From Plumapathes pennacea (Eukaryota > Cnidaria > Anthozoa > Antipatharia > Myriopathidae): a stretch of DNA of 64,000 nt. The notes under the pieces were generated by a model. That model saw only the letters and a list, made by a program, of their open reading frames with translations. It had not been told where the DNA came from and made no database searches. A program made the translations under genes and the position numbers. Location of the stretch: the NCBI GenBank assembly GCA_964036295.1, contig OZ038471.1:8968684-9032683 (forward strand), given 5' to 3'. Of this stretch, positions 10,942-23,351 are shown piece by piece (positions within the stretch are counted from its first letter, which is position 1; each line of letters begins with the position of its first letter).

Positions 10942-12330
10942 GTAAGAATTGAAAACTATTCTGTGTGGCTTTTATGGTTGTTGGAAACCGGTTGTTGTAT
11001 TATATTTTTGATTCTGTGTACTGATGGCCAAATTGGCAAAATTATGCATTAGTTGCAACACGACCATTCTTTGTCATTGTTTATTTTCAAAGAAGAACAG
11101 CTGAACAAACAATACATGGTGATATTTTGTTCCTGAATGTTCCAAAAAATTTTGAATCTGAACTCATGTTTATCAGACCACTGAATGTGTTTTTTATTAT
11201 TTGCTGCATTTTCATACACAAGGATAGAAGAGAACACAATACTGTATACATGTGTTTGTACTTTGATTTACCATTGCAAAAGCTGTAGTTTGTGTTTTTT
11301 AGAATATTTGCCAATTTTTACTACAGTATCAGTGCTTAATAATTTACAGTGATTTATGATCCATGCAGTGAAGTTTCTTTAGCTGTCCATATGATGATGT
11401 GCATTTGATTTTATGCCATGTACACTTGATATTACGCTCGGGGATAACCAAAGCATTTATAGCAGTGTTTTGAGGAAAGAATTGGCCTGTATTATCAGGA
11501 CAACAAGTATTTATTTACAGTGCGCCAGTTCCTTTACAGCATCCTTCCAAGATTTATGTCAATTGTGGATGAATAGTACAGGTTAGCTATGAAAGTGCAT
11601 TGTATTGTGTACATCATGTGAATTATCTTATTAGAACACTTAAAACTTGGTGCCTTTTCTGATTTTTGTAGGAGCAAAGAAAGAGTTTCCTTGGCTAAAC
11701 TTACACTTCGGTCCAAATGGAAGTTCGATTTCTATGTTGTTTATAGGTAAGTACTGTATAATAAATTTGCAACAATATGTACCGAAGACAAAAACCTGAA
11801 CATGTGTTTTCATCTCCAAAGATCATGCTAAAGGAAATGTTAAAGTGAAGGAATCATGCTGAGAAGCCAACTCCTGTGCTGTTAAGGGATCCTGGATCCT
11901 CATATACCAAGTCACTGACATCATGAAAGTGTAAGATTGTCAGGAGCCAAAAATGAACTCAATGCTGACGTGTACGACCCGGTTGTCTGGTCCAACAAGA
12001 ATGCCAAAGGAAAATGTTCTCAAAAACATTGGCCTGTATATTCTGTATATTCTGTTGAGTACGCCACAAAAAGATATCAGTATATCTGTATGTTTTCTTA
12101 AAATTTGGAATGGTACTGTACTGTGCTCAAGTGGATGACATGCTCAGAGCCAAGTATTTTTTTTCCATGTGTACCTTTTTGATACAAGGTTTTGTTATTT
12201 ACTTCTTTGTTAGAGGGTTGTTTGCTTTTTATGATGGAAAACTTCAGTACAGTTATGTAATATAAGTGGCAATAACATGTGAGTAACGCCAGCACCAAGG
12301 TAGACAGTAACCAATGTTGTAACAACAACT
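10942..12330 (+). other. Intron-like stretch with one possible small exon
   Basis: Mostly AT-rich non-coding DNA. A possible exon spans 11672-11746 (acceptor TTTTTGTAG, donor ATAG|GTAAGT). Its phase fits the donor at 10941 and gives GAKKEFPWLNLHFGPNGSS, which I do not recognise. It may be chance. Confidence 0.3.
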
Positions 12331-12331
12331 T

Positions 12332-12547
12332 TAAACCCTTTCACACCTAAGAGTGATCAAATTCAATTTTCTCCTTCAGTTGAAAGTGTACTGTATTGTA
12401 CAGTATAGAGAATATATAGCTTTTTGTACCTTTTTGGTTAAGTGAATGCTGACTAAACTGTCACTTCTCACTACATAATTTATTTTATATAATGTATTTT
12501 GAAAAAGCTGAGAGATTCTGCATTTAGGCTTGGGAGTGAAAGGGTTT
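12332..12547. mobile_element. Short inverted-repeat MITE
   Basis: The left end TAAACCCTTTCACACCTAAG is mirrored at the right end by CTTGGGAGTGAAAGGGTTT. The 216-base interior is AT-rich with no coding potential. Elements starting CCCTTTCAC are typical abundant MITEs of coral genomes. Superfamily is not decidable here. Confidence 0.65.
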
Positions 12548-13030
12548 TTTACTTGTATTAAGTTCATGATAGTTATTATTCCCTTATTCTCCAAAGGATT
12601 GTGCTCCTGCATGCTTTTGGTTGGAGAGTACGTTCCTACTTTTTCCTACAAGGTTTTGGGTTTTCGTACCAGGCAGGAGCACTTGATGAAGCTTATATAA
12701 CACAAAAGTAGGATAAAAAGGGCACACAATGAATAGTGTGCTGTATGATGATGATGACAATAAGATTAAGAATAAAAAAAATTGATGCCGATATATATGT
12801 TGTTTTCTTATTGGGTCAGAGCTTAGTAACACAAAGTTACTATATTTCAGACCACTCTTTCTCCTTTAAGTGTTCAGCACTTGGTATAGTACAAGTAGTA
12901 AAACGTTATTTTAACACGCTTGCTCCGTCAACTACAACAAGCTGGTTACATCAAAGGTCGTATAAAATAGACATTACTTCTATGTTTTCTTTTTTTTTTT
13001 TTTTTTTGCGTCGAAACTTCTAATATATGC

Positions 13031-13078
13031 CAGTGCAGGACGGAGTGAGGGGGTATCTGCGATTATCGTATTTCTAGT
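13031..13078 (-). repeat. Family A element, left-end fragment
   Basis: GGTATCTGCGATTATCGTAT followed by TTCTAG is the reverse of the family A left end (CTAGAAATACGATAATCGC). Only about 45 bases remain. Confidence 0.55.
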
Positions 13079-13377
13079 ATACTTTATTCTCTTGCTTGTT
13101 TTTTGAGCTTTAAACACGGCAACGGCCTACTACGGCACATAACATAAGGAAAAAATGTTGTCTGTGGTTCTATAGGGTTTAGTGTAGAACAAAAACATGG
13201 CTTTTTCTATATTCATATTAATAGCCTTGCGCAAACATCTTGCAGATATACGTGGATAAAACATTCAGACTTTGAGAACACTGAACTGAAAGCTAATAAA
13301 TCTGCTCAGGCCAAGCTTCTTAAACTGCTTCTTATCTTTCCCGTGGCACTTTACTAATACGCTTGAATTGTTTTTAG

Positions 13378-13504
13378 TGCTGTAAAGCAGATGATGAGTT
13401 ATTCTGAAGACATCGTTAACGTCAAGGAAAATAATGGATTTACAGCACTTCATCTGTCAGCACTGAGAAATGATGTTGACACTGCAATGATTCTTCTCGA
13501 ATGG
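13378..13504 (+). CDS. Roco gene exon: ankyrin repeat
   Basis: Acceptor TTGTTTTTAG, donor ATGG|GTGAGT. It enters with one base of a split codon and ends in phase 0. The frame gives NVKENNGFTALHLSALRNDV, a clear ankyrin repeat (G.TALHLSA core) with the second helix MILLEW. An upstream exon must supply the preceding phase-2 codon, but none was identified. Confidence 0.75.
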
Positions 13505-16500
13505 GTGAGTTTTCTCCTTGGTTTAGGCCTCAAAAACCTGTCACGAAACGTAATTTAATCAGGCATAATATGCTTATCTATAGTGTGACAGATCTCACAG
13601 TTTTGATCAAGTAAAGCACTGGAATGCAGTTCTGACCGCTTACTTTGGGTTTTATCATACCGATAAAGGTATTGGAAAAAAGGGCTGAACCGTTCTTTTT
13701 TAAAACGCGCCCGGCCCATAGGTAGAAGTTCTTGAGCAGTTTACTATAGACCGATTTCAGTCATTAATAAAATTGCCAAAATGTCACGTCTCATTTATCA
13801 TATTTTATGATCACTAAACTTTTCTCGAAATATTAAGCTGATTTTCACACCTTTTTCTCTACACTTTCCACATTTCTAAATACAACTACGAAATTGTTTT
13901 ATACTTAGTCCAAGTACAAGCTAGCTATGGTTTTTGTAACTACTCTATGGTTTTCGATATTGCTGACGGAACTGTATTGATTATATGCTATTTCTTTGTG
14001 TTTTGAGGGTTGCTGCGATGTTAAAGCTACAAGCCACGGAGGCGCAACTGCTGCTGACTTAGCTGCATCTGCAGGAAACGAGTTAATGCTTGATTTATTG
14101 GCTAACTACGATGCTGAAATACGTGATTACGTGAAAAGCATGGCTGGCAGTACATCAAGTGATTTACAGGTATGTATTGGCTACTGTGTCATTCAATCGC
14201 CTAGAATCTTTGATTTATCTAAGAACACAAAATTAAAATTGGCCAAATACTCCCCTACTTTTTTCATTAATAGAGTAGTTGCTGGAAGGCCTAAAATTAG
14301 TGGCGTTTCCTATTCTCTTTTCAAGAAAACGATGCAGTTTTAGCCTCATCCTTAAGCAATTGGTAATACTGTACAGTTTTCTAGTAAACCAATTGTTTGT
14401 GTGAAGTCAATAATTGTCCATTAATGTTGTGGTCTAGGGTTACTAGGGATACTAGGGATACTTTGCAGAAAGCGGTACAGGCTCAAGTAAACTGTGCGTT
14501 TACTTTAGGCTTGCTGACTCATCAAGGTCTGTTTCGCCGGTTAGTGTTCGTTATATTCCCGTAGTGGTATTTTGCCGGGAAACTAAGGCGAACTTTGCTT
14601 TGTGTTCCTGCCGCACTTTTCCGTGAATGAAACTCCAATGAACGTTACTTACAGTAGTATTTATGTCCTTTTAACTCGTGAATGCGAAGCATGAAAAAGC
14701 TATAGCTGTTGAGGGGACATTTTACTCAGTCCAGATAGCCATACAGTTAATAATTTCTAGTTTGGTCAAACAGTATGGACAGGAATACAGGTACAAATAC
14801 GGTCTGAATAATTTCAAACCAATGTGTGCGTGCATGTTACACACTTGCATGCACGCACGCACACTATGATACTACGATGACTATGATACTACGCGCTCTC
14901 TGATTGGTCAGAAAACCATTTTATAAATTAAAACCAAAGATGGAAATGACGAATCCTGAAATAGAGAAACTGCGAGTTGTCCCTCAGTCGGCTATTAGAG
15001 CAGGTAGTGAAGCCGCGTGCAAATCATGTGCAATTAGTGAAGCAGCGTGAGGGAAAGATGTCTGAATATTGCATGAAATTTATTGGAAACCGAAATGCAG
15101 CAATTACAAAGTCAAAGAACATTCTCCAAAGTTTCTAACCTATACACCTTTGTCTCCTGTGGCTCGTAGCCAGCCACTAGATGGCCTAGATCACCGAGGC
15201 GGCTTGGAAGATGTTAGGCCGAAAATATATTGCACTTCGGCTAAAAGAAGCGAAAAATATACCATTGCCTTTATTGTCAACAAAGTTCTTACAATATGCA
15301 AATTGGACGAGGCACTCGATATTCCCAAGGGCCACATGACCTTTCGAATTGCTTTTCTCTCAATAAATACATTTAGTGAATTTTCTGTTAAACAAAAATT
15401 GGAAGAGAAGAGAGCAAGGAAAAGTATATAGCTCTTGGATCCGTCATGTGCTAAAACTGACTCGGCTACCTTTGCCTCAATTTGCATAAAAACTTACGAC
15501 AAAATTTCTCACCTGGACCCCGTGCGTCCTTCCATTTTAATATGGTACTAAGTTCTTTTGGTCTTGACCCCACTGTACACTGACACTGCGAGCTTATTCA
15601 ATTTCATTAGCATATTCAATATGGCGAATGGAAGTGTAAACTTGAGCTCCAAGCAGATAGACTCCTGTGGGCCTGATGTTTGTTCTATTGATACCTCAAC
15701 GAAAGCTACAACTTCGACAGCTGTCTCCAGTCTAGATAAACCGAGAAGTAAGGCACCGTTAACGTTAGAAGGTCCGAAACGTGTTCCTGTTGCTTCGAGT
15801 GATCTGCGAACAGGACGAGCAGCCGATGAACCCGAAGTCGAGGAACCTCAGCTAAACTCTTCTTCATCACTATCGTGACAGGGAATCCGGAATGGCTTGC
15901 CAAATAGGTACACAATATTCAAGCGTAGGTCTTGTAGTGCTGAGATATACTTTGACAATATTTCTAGGATCTACCCCTGATCGTTTCAAAACTCTAAGGG
16001 AATACAACTTCTTACATGCTTTTTATAAATGTAATCCACGTGGTCGTTCCATCTAAGATCACTACTTAAAACTACTCTAAGGATCTTATAGGTGTTAACC
16101 CTTTCGATTGTGTCGTTACCAATAATGAGGGGCTGCATCGAAAAGTTATGATTAGTTATGATTATGCATGAAGTTGATAACCATCTCTTTGCATTTGGTT
16201 GGGTTGAGTCTCATTCCATGATCATTAGAGAAATTATGAATATCGGGTACAGCTGTATTAATGATGCTAATAGCGTTCCTTGGCAAGATCTCTAAAGTGG
16301 AAGTGTCATCTACAAATTTGATCCTCAGATGCCAGTCATGCAGGAGGTTATTTGTCATGATCGAGAATAGAATGACGCCCAGCTTGGTTCCTTGAGGAAT
16401 GTCTCCCTAGGGAGATTTCCATTCAGATAGAGAGTTTTTAATCCGGACAGCTTGTTTTCTATTGGATAGGAAGGCTGTAATTCAGTTTACAAGGGTATAT

Positions 16501-19500
16501 TGGAGTTCTAGCTTGGCGAGTTCCTGAATGAGCACATTATGGTCAATAAAATCGAAACTCTTTGAGAAATTTGCAAAGAAGATCCTAGCCCCGGCATCAC
16601 CACTGTCGATAGCCTCATATACAGCCTGCAGCATTTATATAAGGGCGTCAGTCGTTGAGTGTCCCTTTCGCGCGAATTGTTGAGGCTCGATTTTTCCTGC
16701 TATTTGGTGGAGGAGTCTTTTACATGTGAAACCTTCCATGACCTTGGCCAGGGTAAATGTTAAGGAGATAGGTCTCAGGTCCTTTTTGACTCAAGGATAT
16801 GCATAGCATATCTGGGAGTCATTGGTGTCTACAATCTGTCGCTCACTCACTCACTCACTCACTCACTCGGTGTGTTAGCTTTTGGCGCGGTTGCTAAGTC
16901 AGTACGTGTCTCACCATGGCGGTGGACGGCTGAATGTTTGTAAAGTTAGATCAGTTCTATTCTGTTTTGAGCTGCCACCAAGTTTAACAGAGCCTCAACA
17001 AAACTTGTGATTAACACTGCCACAGCTGTAGCTGCACTCATCCGGAGCTCTAATCACAGTAAAAGCAGGCAGATGTTAGCAACTGTAAACGATATCATCT
17101 TCCGGCGTAACCTTTGCCCTGATCAGTGAGATGAATAGCAGTGCTTTGATGTCGGGGCAATGCTTGTGTAAACTGACTGGCAACGCCAGTCTAGTTTATT
17201 TGGAAGTCCATTGTTGACATAGGAGAGGGAAAACCTGACCGGAGGACGGCTTGCTAAAATTACATGTCCATCTCAATATCCGTGAGTATATACGTTGAGT
17301 TGGGGTCACCTTGGGAACAGGGTTCACAATGGAGGATTTCAGGAGCTCTGGAACAAAGCTCTCTCTCATTGACTGGTTGTAAATGTCACGAATTACAGGA
17401 GCGAGTTCGAGGTCGAAATCCTTCAGCAGTTTTTTGGGGAGTCCATCAGGGCCGGTTGCTTTATCTATCTTAAGGCTTGATAATGAATTATACACTTCTC
17501 TCTTCTCCATATTATAGATAGAGAGAACAAGGAAATCTATATCCTTGGCGATTTAAACCGTAATTTTGCTGGTAATAGGTCTAATCCCAACACTACATCT
17601 CTAAGTTACTGAATCGACTTTATCAGCTCAAGCAAATTATTGACAATCCAACACGCATCAGTGATTCCACAAGCACGTTAATTGACGTTTTTATCACCAA
17701 CGTTCCAGATAAGATAGCTTGTTCGGGTGTTTCTCACGTTGGCATTAGTGACCATTCTATGATTTATGGCATTAGGAAAATCAATTCCATTAGAAGAAAC
17801 CAACAAACTCAGAAGTTCAAAACGGTGCGTAATTTCAAGGGTTTTGATTCTTCTGATTTCGTCAGGGATCTTTCCTTCATCCCCTTAGATTATCTTTCAT
17901 CGATTAGCGATCCAAATTGTTACTGGAACAAATGGAAAAAACTTTTTCTCAAAGTAGGTGATTTTCATACGGTTCGGAACCATCATCTTCCTTGGATTAA
18001 CTCGGAGTTGAAGGCTCTTATGCTTTCAAAGGGATAGGTTAAAGAGGATAGCGACGATATCCAAGGAAGGCAGCGACTGGAATCATTTCCGGGCCGCTAG
18101 AAGTAGAACTAACTCCGCTATCAGAATATCTAAAAGTAAATACTAAGTAGTACTATAAATCGTTATTGGAAGTTAATGCTAATAATCCCAAGGATACTTG
18201 GAAAATTATAAATCAGCTTTTAGGTCGATCTGGCGGTCATAATACCGTTAATGAAATTAAGACGGCTACGACTACCCTAAATAAGCCAAGCGAAATATGT
18301 AATGCCTTTAACAATTTCTTTACAGAAATAGGCCCTAGGCTTACAGCTCAGATAAACCACGATACTACAGGCTTTAGGGATTTCTTGAAACCAGTTGAAA
18401 CTGAGTTCTCTTTTAAATAAATTCGCCCTGTTAGCGTCTTACACCTGCTCCAGCACTTATCACCAGCCAAAGCAACTGGTCTTGACGGGATACCACCTAA
18501 ATTGCTTATTGCAGCTGCTGAAGTCATTACACACCCCCTGACTTTCCTTTTCAATCTGATTATGAGCATTGGGATGACACTCATACATTTGCTGATGACA
18601 CTCATACATCAGTCTCCGGGGAAGAGTTGGATTCAATAGAGTCCCTGGTCAACACGGAGCTCAATAGTCTCAGCACCTGGTTGGTAGCAAACAAACTAAG
18701 TTTGAATGTTGCCAAGACTGAATTTATGTTAGTTGGCTCACGTCCCAGGATTGCTGGTTTGCCCCGTGAGCCCATTCTAAAGATTGGAGACATGCAAATC
18801 AAAAGAGTCTCTTACAGTGAAATACTGGGTGTAGTAGTTGACGAAGAGTTATCATGGCGCGAGCATATTGAGAAATTTAAAAATATATATATCATCAGGC
18901 TTGGGTGTTTTAAAAAGGTTCCGCCCATTCGTGCATAGAGATACTCTTGAAATTGTATACAAGTTTCTAGTTTTATCTCACCTTGATTATTGTTCCAACG
19001 TTTGGGATAATTTCGGCAAATCGCTGGCTGATACGTTACAGAGATTCCAGAATCAAGCTGCACGGATAATATTAGGTAAGGGATATGATTCCCCTTCCTC
19101 TGAAATTCTTGCGGCTCTGGGATGGGACACATTGAAGGAAAGAAGAGCTAAGCAAAAAGCCTTGCTAATGTTTAAGATACTCAATAACGAAGCACCACAG
19201 ATCCTAAATGATATGTTCCAACAATTCAATCAAGTGTCTTCGTATAATCTTCGCGGTTCTTCCTCCAAGCTATTTCTTCCTGGACCACGCACGGAATCTC
19301 TAAAGAAAAGCCTTAGCTATAATGGTGCTCAGCTATGGAACTCCCTGCCACCGGAACTACGCACTGCTTCGTCGTCGAGAGCCTTTAAATCCAAACCTAT
19401 GGATGTAACAGTCCTCCAGTAGTTTTTATTTCAGTAATTTGCTTATTAAGAATATAGCGTTATATTTTATTTCATAGTTCGTCTGTTTTTATATAGTTGT

Positions 19501-22500
19501 TATTTAGATATTTTATATTATAGCTAGTTGTACTTTTAGGATATCTTAGGTAGTTAGTGCACGGTTTACATGAAAACCAACTAGTATCTAGTATCTAGAG
19601 TAACAGCTGTTGATGTAATCTTCACCGTGGGTAAATAAAGGTTTCATTCATACTGGCAACCTCAATCATTGTTCATCTTGACACTCACCATGTCAATTCA
19701 TGAGAATATAAACTGCCTCGGCAAGAGGTTGTCAGTGTCCTTAGCCATGACTTTACTGCATAAAAGCGAATAACACTAGTTTGTATTGTCCTTATTTATA
19801 ACTAGTTTCTGACATCTAACAGACCCACAGCTTCCAAAACGGTGACCAAGTCGTTGTAAAGGCGGAGGGAGAGGCGCTAAAGGCTCTTCAGATAGGACAC
19901 GGAGGATGGAACTTTGAAATGTCTTTGGTTAGTACGTTAATAGCATGTACAGTGCGATGATACTATCTGTACGATGTACAGAAAACAACTAAGTGTAAGA
20001 AGATATTAAAGGCCAACCAAATCTGTGCGAAGAGAACAAAAGCTTAACCTTAAATAAACTTGTTGTTATTTCATTCTAATGGGTGGGTTCTCCAACCCTC
20101 TTTCATATCGGTAACATTGATTAAATTTTCATTGTGTGCCTTTTGTGCCTAATCATTTGCATGTCTCATTTTGCTCTTAAGATATGCCTTTTTCTCAACG
20201 TTATTCACTCTGAAGAAGTGAAGATTGATAGGCCTGATACATCATGTTTAATTTCGTTTTTGAACAATAAACTGCAGAGTTTGATTTTTTCGCGCATAAT
20301 TTTCACGAAAGGAATTAATATACAAGTCCCAAGTTCCGAGTGTTCATTTGGCAAAACATATAGCCAGACCGAAATTTGGACCTATGTGTACAAGATACTG
20401 CAGCCCGACGTGTAGTAATAAACAATCGCGGATCATATCTCGGACCACTTGCACGAGGTAAAGAATTTTCGTGTTTTTCTCAGCTTTGTAAATTAAAATG
20501 TTGCCAAGCCAAAAAGTTGTCACGGAAAATCCTAAGACTTATATAGAGTACCTAAACATCGTAAAATAGTTAAATGTACCGAATTACGGATTCAGACCCC
20601 ACCATATATATTGTGTCACACTCGCAACTACGAACTTATTACCAATTCAAATCATTCGTTGAAAAAGATTTTAAAGAGGAATTCATGTTTAGCGTACTAC
20701 AATTGTACACTAGTTTGATCTCTAATTCTTGTTTTTTATCTGATTTATTATTTGTGTATTATTTACGAGATTGCTAAAACTCAGTGGTTTTTCTTGTCTA
20801 ATTTTAGAATTAACAAGCTTTAGAATGTTGGGTTAGTTACTCAAGGTTTTAAAGTCCATTCAGACAATTTGTATGACACGAACTCAACATTACACCAGAG
20901 AAATGCTACAGTGTAATGAATTTAAGGCCTCGATAAAGGTTCGCGCGTTCCTCAAAAATATTCTCAGAAAAAAATCATGGTAGCGTTGCCATTTAAGATA
21001 TGTACACGTAAAATATATAGTTGTAGAGGTCCGGGACTGAAGAATGCAGATCTGGTATTACATTTTTCATACACGTTAAAGGTAGGGTGCGATCTAGATC
21101 AGATCGATGAAAGATTTTTGCGAAAAATCAGGTCTTTCGGGAAACAAAACTTTCGAGCATTTTTGTCAATGATGCTCAAATTTTCGTGAGCTGTAGACAA
21201 CACATTCTTCTCCAACGGTATCAGCGATTTTTGATGTTTTGTTTCGTTCATTTTTTGTTAGATGGTTTGTACAAAAAACGGGTCCTGAAACGCTCCCTCC
21301 ACTTTAAATGATAATAAATCCTTAAAACAAAACGGATCAAAATTTGCTGACACGCTATATTTTAGTCAACTTCACTGAGTAACAGAAAAAAAGTTTTTTT
21401 TCCGCCTCAGCATCATTGGAAGTTATTAACATTTCTCTTATTTATTATCCCAAGGTGTCTAAGAAAATTGGCAGTGTCATAGAAGTAATGCCTACTGGTG
21501 ATGTTTGCGTTTTCTTTGAGCATTTGCTCAAAGCGTTTGTTTTTAATCCTGCCACTCTCAAGCCTCACATATCTCAAGAGGATGACAGTACACCCGCGCT
21601 TGAACATACAGTAGCTGGTAAGGGACCTGTCATTGTCTGTTGTATTCTTTTGCGCGTGTAAAGGGACATCTTGTTAATGCCTTCTCCAGTAAAAAATATA
21701 CCTATTTATAGAATTAGCCCATCGACGAGCAAATCTGTGATTGCGGGCAATTGTTTTATCAGTTGTTCTGTCAATAGTTTATGAGCGCCAAAGGCGCGAG
21801 CTTTCAGGGGGTCCAAGGGCATGCTTTCCCAGAAACGGTTTGATGTTTGAGTTCATTAAATCTACGTATTGAGTATTTCGAAAACACAGGCGCGCTGCTC
21901 TGCTTCAGTTTTGGAAGGAAGTTCTTGTGAGCGGATGTGGGATGTGAATGTGGATGTGGATGTGAGAGGAGATTTGATGTTGAGCCGCGAAGGCATGAAT
22001 TTTTGAGACGAGGATAGGGGAGAATTTTGCCAAGTTCCTTTTGAGCAAAACTGAACGCTGTAGATCAGCCTTCTCGATTTACCTTTACAGTTGATAGTCT
22101 AAAAGAAAATGGTCATCATAAAAGGATCCCCCGTCTTCGTCGTTTCCTACGTGCCTGTCTCCCAATCTACTTTAGTGGTACGTCCTTCTAAAAAGAAAGA
22201 CATACTTGCCAATATCTCGACCTCGTAATAGCAAACTTAAATTGTTGCCCCAAAAACTTATTTCTTTCTGAAATGGCGTTTCCTGAATTTTCAGGGTACT
22301 TTAAATTTCATACAGTCCGGGACCCTTTTTGACAACCCATTTTAGTGCTAACTAGGTTACCCTGGTTAAGTAGCATTATTCTCTCAGCTCACCCTCATTC
22401 GTCCTCAAATATGAACTGAATGATTGCCCCATTCCCTTATTCCAAAGTCGAGTAAACTCCATGCCCCGCTCCCCCTCTCGCAAAATGAAATCGTCCGCCC

Positions 22501-23317
22501 CCTACGAAAAATAATAGCAGATCCTTAGGACCTACGTTATAAGAGGGGCTCAGACTTTTCGAGACTTCAATCATTTCGCTCCAAACTTCGAATTGTCAAC
22601 ATTAACGGCCAGTGCCGCTCTGATGTTTCAAATTACAAAAACAAAGCTTAGAAGTGAAAAATATTATTGTACAAAGCACTTTCTGAAGTGTAAATCTCTT
22701 AAAAGCCCACTATCATCCGGGAGCCTTGGCGCACTTGGGTAAATTTTTCATACAATCAACTATCTTTAAAGCGGACAATCTTCCTACTAGACAGTATATA
22801 CATTTTCTCTCGTACTGGTGTTTAGTTTTCCATATTTACCGTTTTTTTATCTGGCTGTCAGTCGCGGCTGAAATACAAATACACAAAGCTGTTGTCCGCG
22901 TTATAAATAATAACATTCCTTGTTCGGCTGCAGAGTAGACACCGTGGCAGTGTCAGTAACTCTGCAGTGCAATGTATTAATTAGAGGTCGCTGGCTGGAT
23001 TTTGCAGACCATAGTAAACACAATAAAATAGTGTAATCCTCTACTTCTTTTGATGTACAAATTTACATACAGTATAAGTTTGCTGACGAACTGAGCTGAA
23101 AATTTGGTGCCAATTGCTTGCCACAGAAGCTTGGCATTAATCACTCCTGAAAGGAATCATGCCATTAAATGTGGCATACAAATTGCTGGAAAACAAGGAG
23201 TGATTTTAACAAAAATCGCTCACGAGTGTTATTGAATCTTCATCACAAAACGTCTACTGGCTGGCACGCGGAAATGCCGCAACACTGTTGTGAGCACTCA
23301 ATGTCTAACAAATCACG

Positions 23318-23351
<34 letters not shown>

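Noticed and set aside
15558-15878. Frame of 106 residues with a Ser/Thr/Pro-rich sequence
   Set aside because: Reasonable start but low complexity and no family; it lies in an intron of the Roco gene.
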